Shown piece after piece: positions 63,554-64,000 of a stretch of 64,000 nt of DNA. Within the stretch, counting starts at the first letter, position 1. The number at the start of each line of letters is the position of its first letter. A program made the translations under genes and the position numbers. The notes under the pieces were generated by a model. It saw nothing but the letters and a program-made list of their open reading frames with translations. It was not told the origin of the DNA and did not search any database. This stretch comes from Pseudovibrio sp. Ad37 (GTDB lineage Bacteria; Pseudomonadota; Alphaproteobacteria; Rhizobiales; Stappiaceae), in contig NZ_LMCF01000218.1 in assembly GCF_001623075.1 (NCBI RefSeq), positions 1 to 64,000 on the forward strand. Reading direction: 5' to 3'.

Positions 63554-64000
63554 ATGGCCGCCCCTCAGGACGCAAAGCGTGTGCCTCTTATCGAGGCCCG
63601 AAATATCTCAGTCACCAAGCAAGGGCGTCAGCTCTTTTACGCCTATTCGTTCAAGCTGTATGAAGGCGATAAACTGTGCCTCAGCGCTCCTTCCGGTCGT
63701 GGCAAAACAGTTCTCCTTCGCATTCTCGCAGGGCTGGATAAACCGGAGGCAGGCGAGCTGCTCTTCAATGGCGTCTCTTACACAGCAGGCGGACGAACGC
63801 AGCTTCACAAACAGCTCAACTGGCTGCCTCAACGCGTCAGCCCTTTGGCAGATCATATTCGCGATGCCCTGCTGGCCCCGTTTGAGCTGCAAGCCAACCA
63901 CAAACGCAGGCCATCAGATGTTCAAATGCTGGAAGCTCTCACAGTAGCAGGTCTACCCAACGCAGCACTCGATCAGGCGACAAGCAGCCTTTCTGGCGGG
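63554..64000 (+). CDS. ABC transporter ATP-binding protein (FetA-like), 5' part only
   Basis: The window ends within this gene after 149 codons with no stop. Translation shows a Walker A loop APSGRGKTVLLRILAG (45-60), the Q-loop NWLPQR (Gln93), and the ABC signature SLSGG as the last residues (145-149). The spacing and the region LFNGVSYTAGG resemble the FetA/YbbL iron-export ATPase group. It starts with ATG 63554 after AGGAG. A FetB-like membrane partner would be expected right after the window. Confidence 0.8.
   Translation, partial: MAAPQDAKRVPLIEARNISVTKQGRQLFYAYSFKLYEGDKLCLSAPSGRGKTVLLRILAGLDKPEAGELLFNGVSYTAGGRTQLHKQLNWLPQRVSPLADHIRDALLAPFELQANHKRRPSDVQMLEALTVAGLPNAALDQATSSLSGG

Overview
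The window looks like chromosomal DNA of a marine-type alphaproteobacterium. Evidence is the permuted two-piece tmRNA gene with an ANDNYA-type tag beside an alphaproteobacterial SspB, the RHH_4 and DUF4169 small proteins, rhizobial-type (RIME-like) intergenic repeats, and a cuckoo/CcsR-like anti-Shine-Dalgarno sRNA locus. Gene order and protein style resemble Pseudovibrio and its relatives, but this is inference from memory and no search was run. No prophage, insertion sequence, CRISPR array or plasmid gene is visible; this is mostly core genome with a few accessory genes.

Layout. 0-5 kb: two tRNA-Lys genes (minus strand), then a peptide-attenuated ilvIH operon and pdxJ. 5-12 kb: a glutamine-synthetase-like enzyme, a beta-barrel-like protein, a DJ-1/PfpI protein, an RHH_4 protein, an RTX family I.3 lipase, a YeeE/YedE sulfur-transport pair and a TetR regulator. 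12-21 kb: ilvC, two small envelope proteins, two tandem MFS paralogues, a GNAT, a CCAGGA minisatellite, a secreted SdsA-type alkylsulfatase and a Sel1-repeat protein. 22-28 kb: a GNAT-Nudix fusion, a PhzF protein, leuA with its own Leu-rich leader, a GNAT and a hairpin-rich gene-free block. 27.5-34 kb: miaA and serB with overlapping starts, then degP / DUF2065 / hflC / hflK on the minus strand and an ElaA-type GNAT. 34-40 kb: a PhyH-like protein, the thyA-kdsB-phosphatase-dfrA run, ssrA (tmRNA), sspB, DUF4169 and RHH_4. 40-52 kb: a very large AsmA protein, a D-lactate-dehydrogenase-like flavoenzyme, a ClC channel, an AraC regulator with azlCD, and aminopeptidase P. 52-64 kb: the multi-hairpin anti-SD RNA locus, prmA, a CPA1 antiporter, uvrD/pcrA, a DUF4142 protein, an unknown coiled-coil protein, ligA, a GT87 membrane protein and the 5' part of a FetA-like ABC ATPase that runs off the end.

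How genes work together. ilvIH, ilvC and leuA supply three steps of branched-chain amino acid synthesis within 25 kb, and two of these units carry Ile/Leu/Val or Leu leader peptides, so translation of the cognate codons probably sets their expression; azlCD further along is the matching exporter family. tmRNA and SspB together tag stalled proteins and deliver them to ClpXP. thyA and dfrA form the thymidylate/folate cycle. HflK, HflC and DegP serve membrane and periplasmic protein quality control.

Most striking observation: the gene-free stretch 52040-52286 folds by eye into five consecutive hairpins, each displaying CCUCCC (anti-Shine-Dalgarno) in its loop, the last nested inside a strong terminator. 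It resembles the cuckoo/CcsR small-RNA superfamily but with more hairpins than I recall for a single unit.
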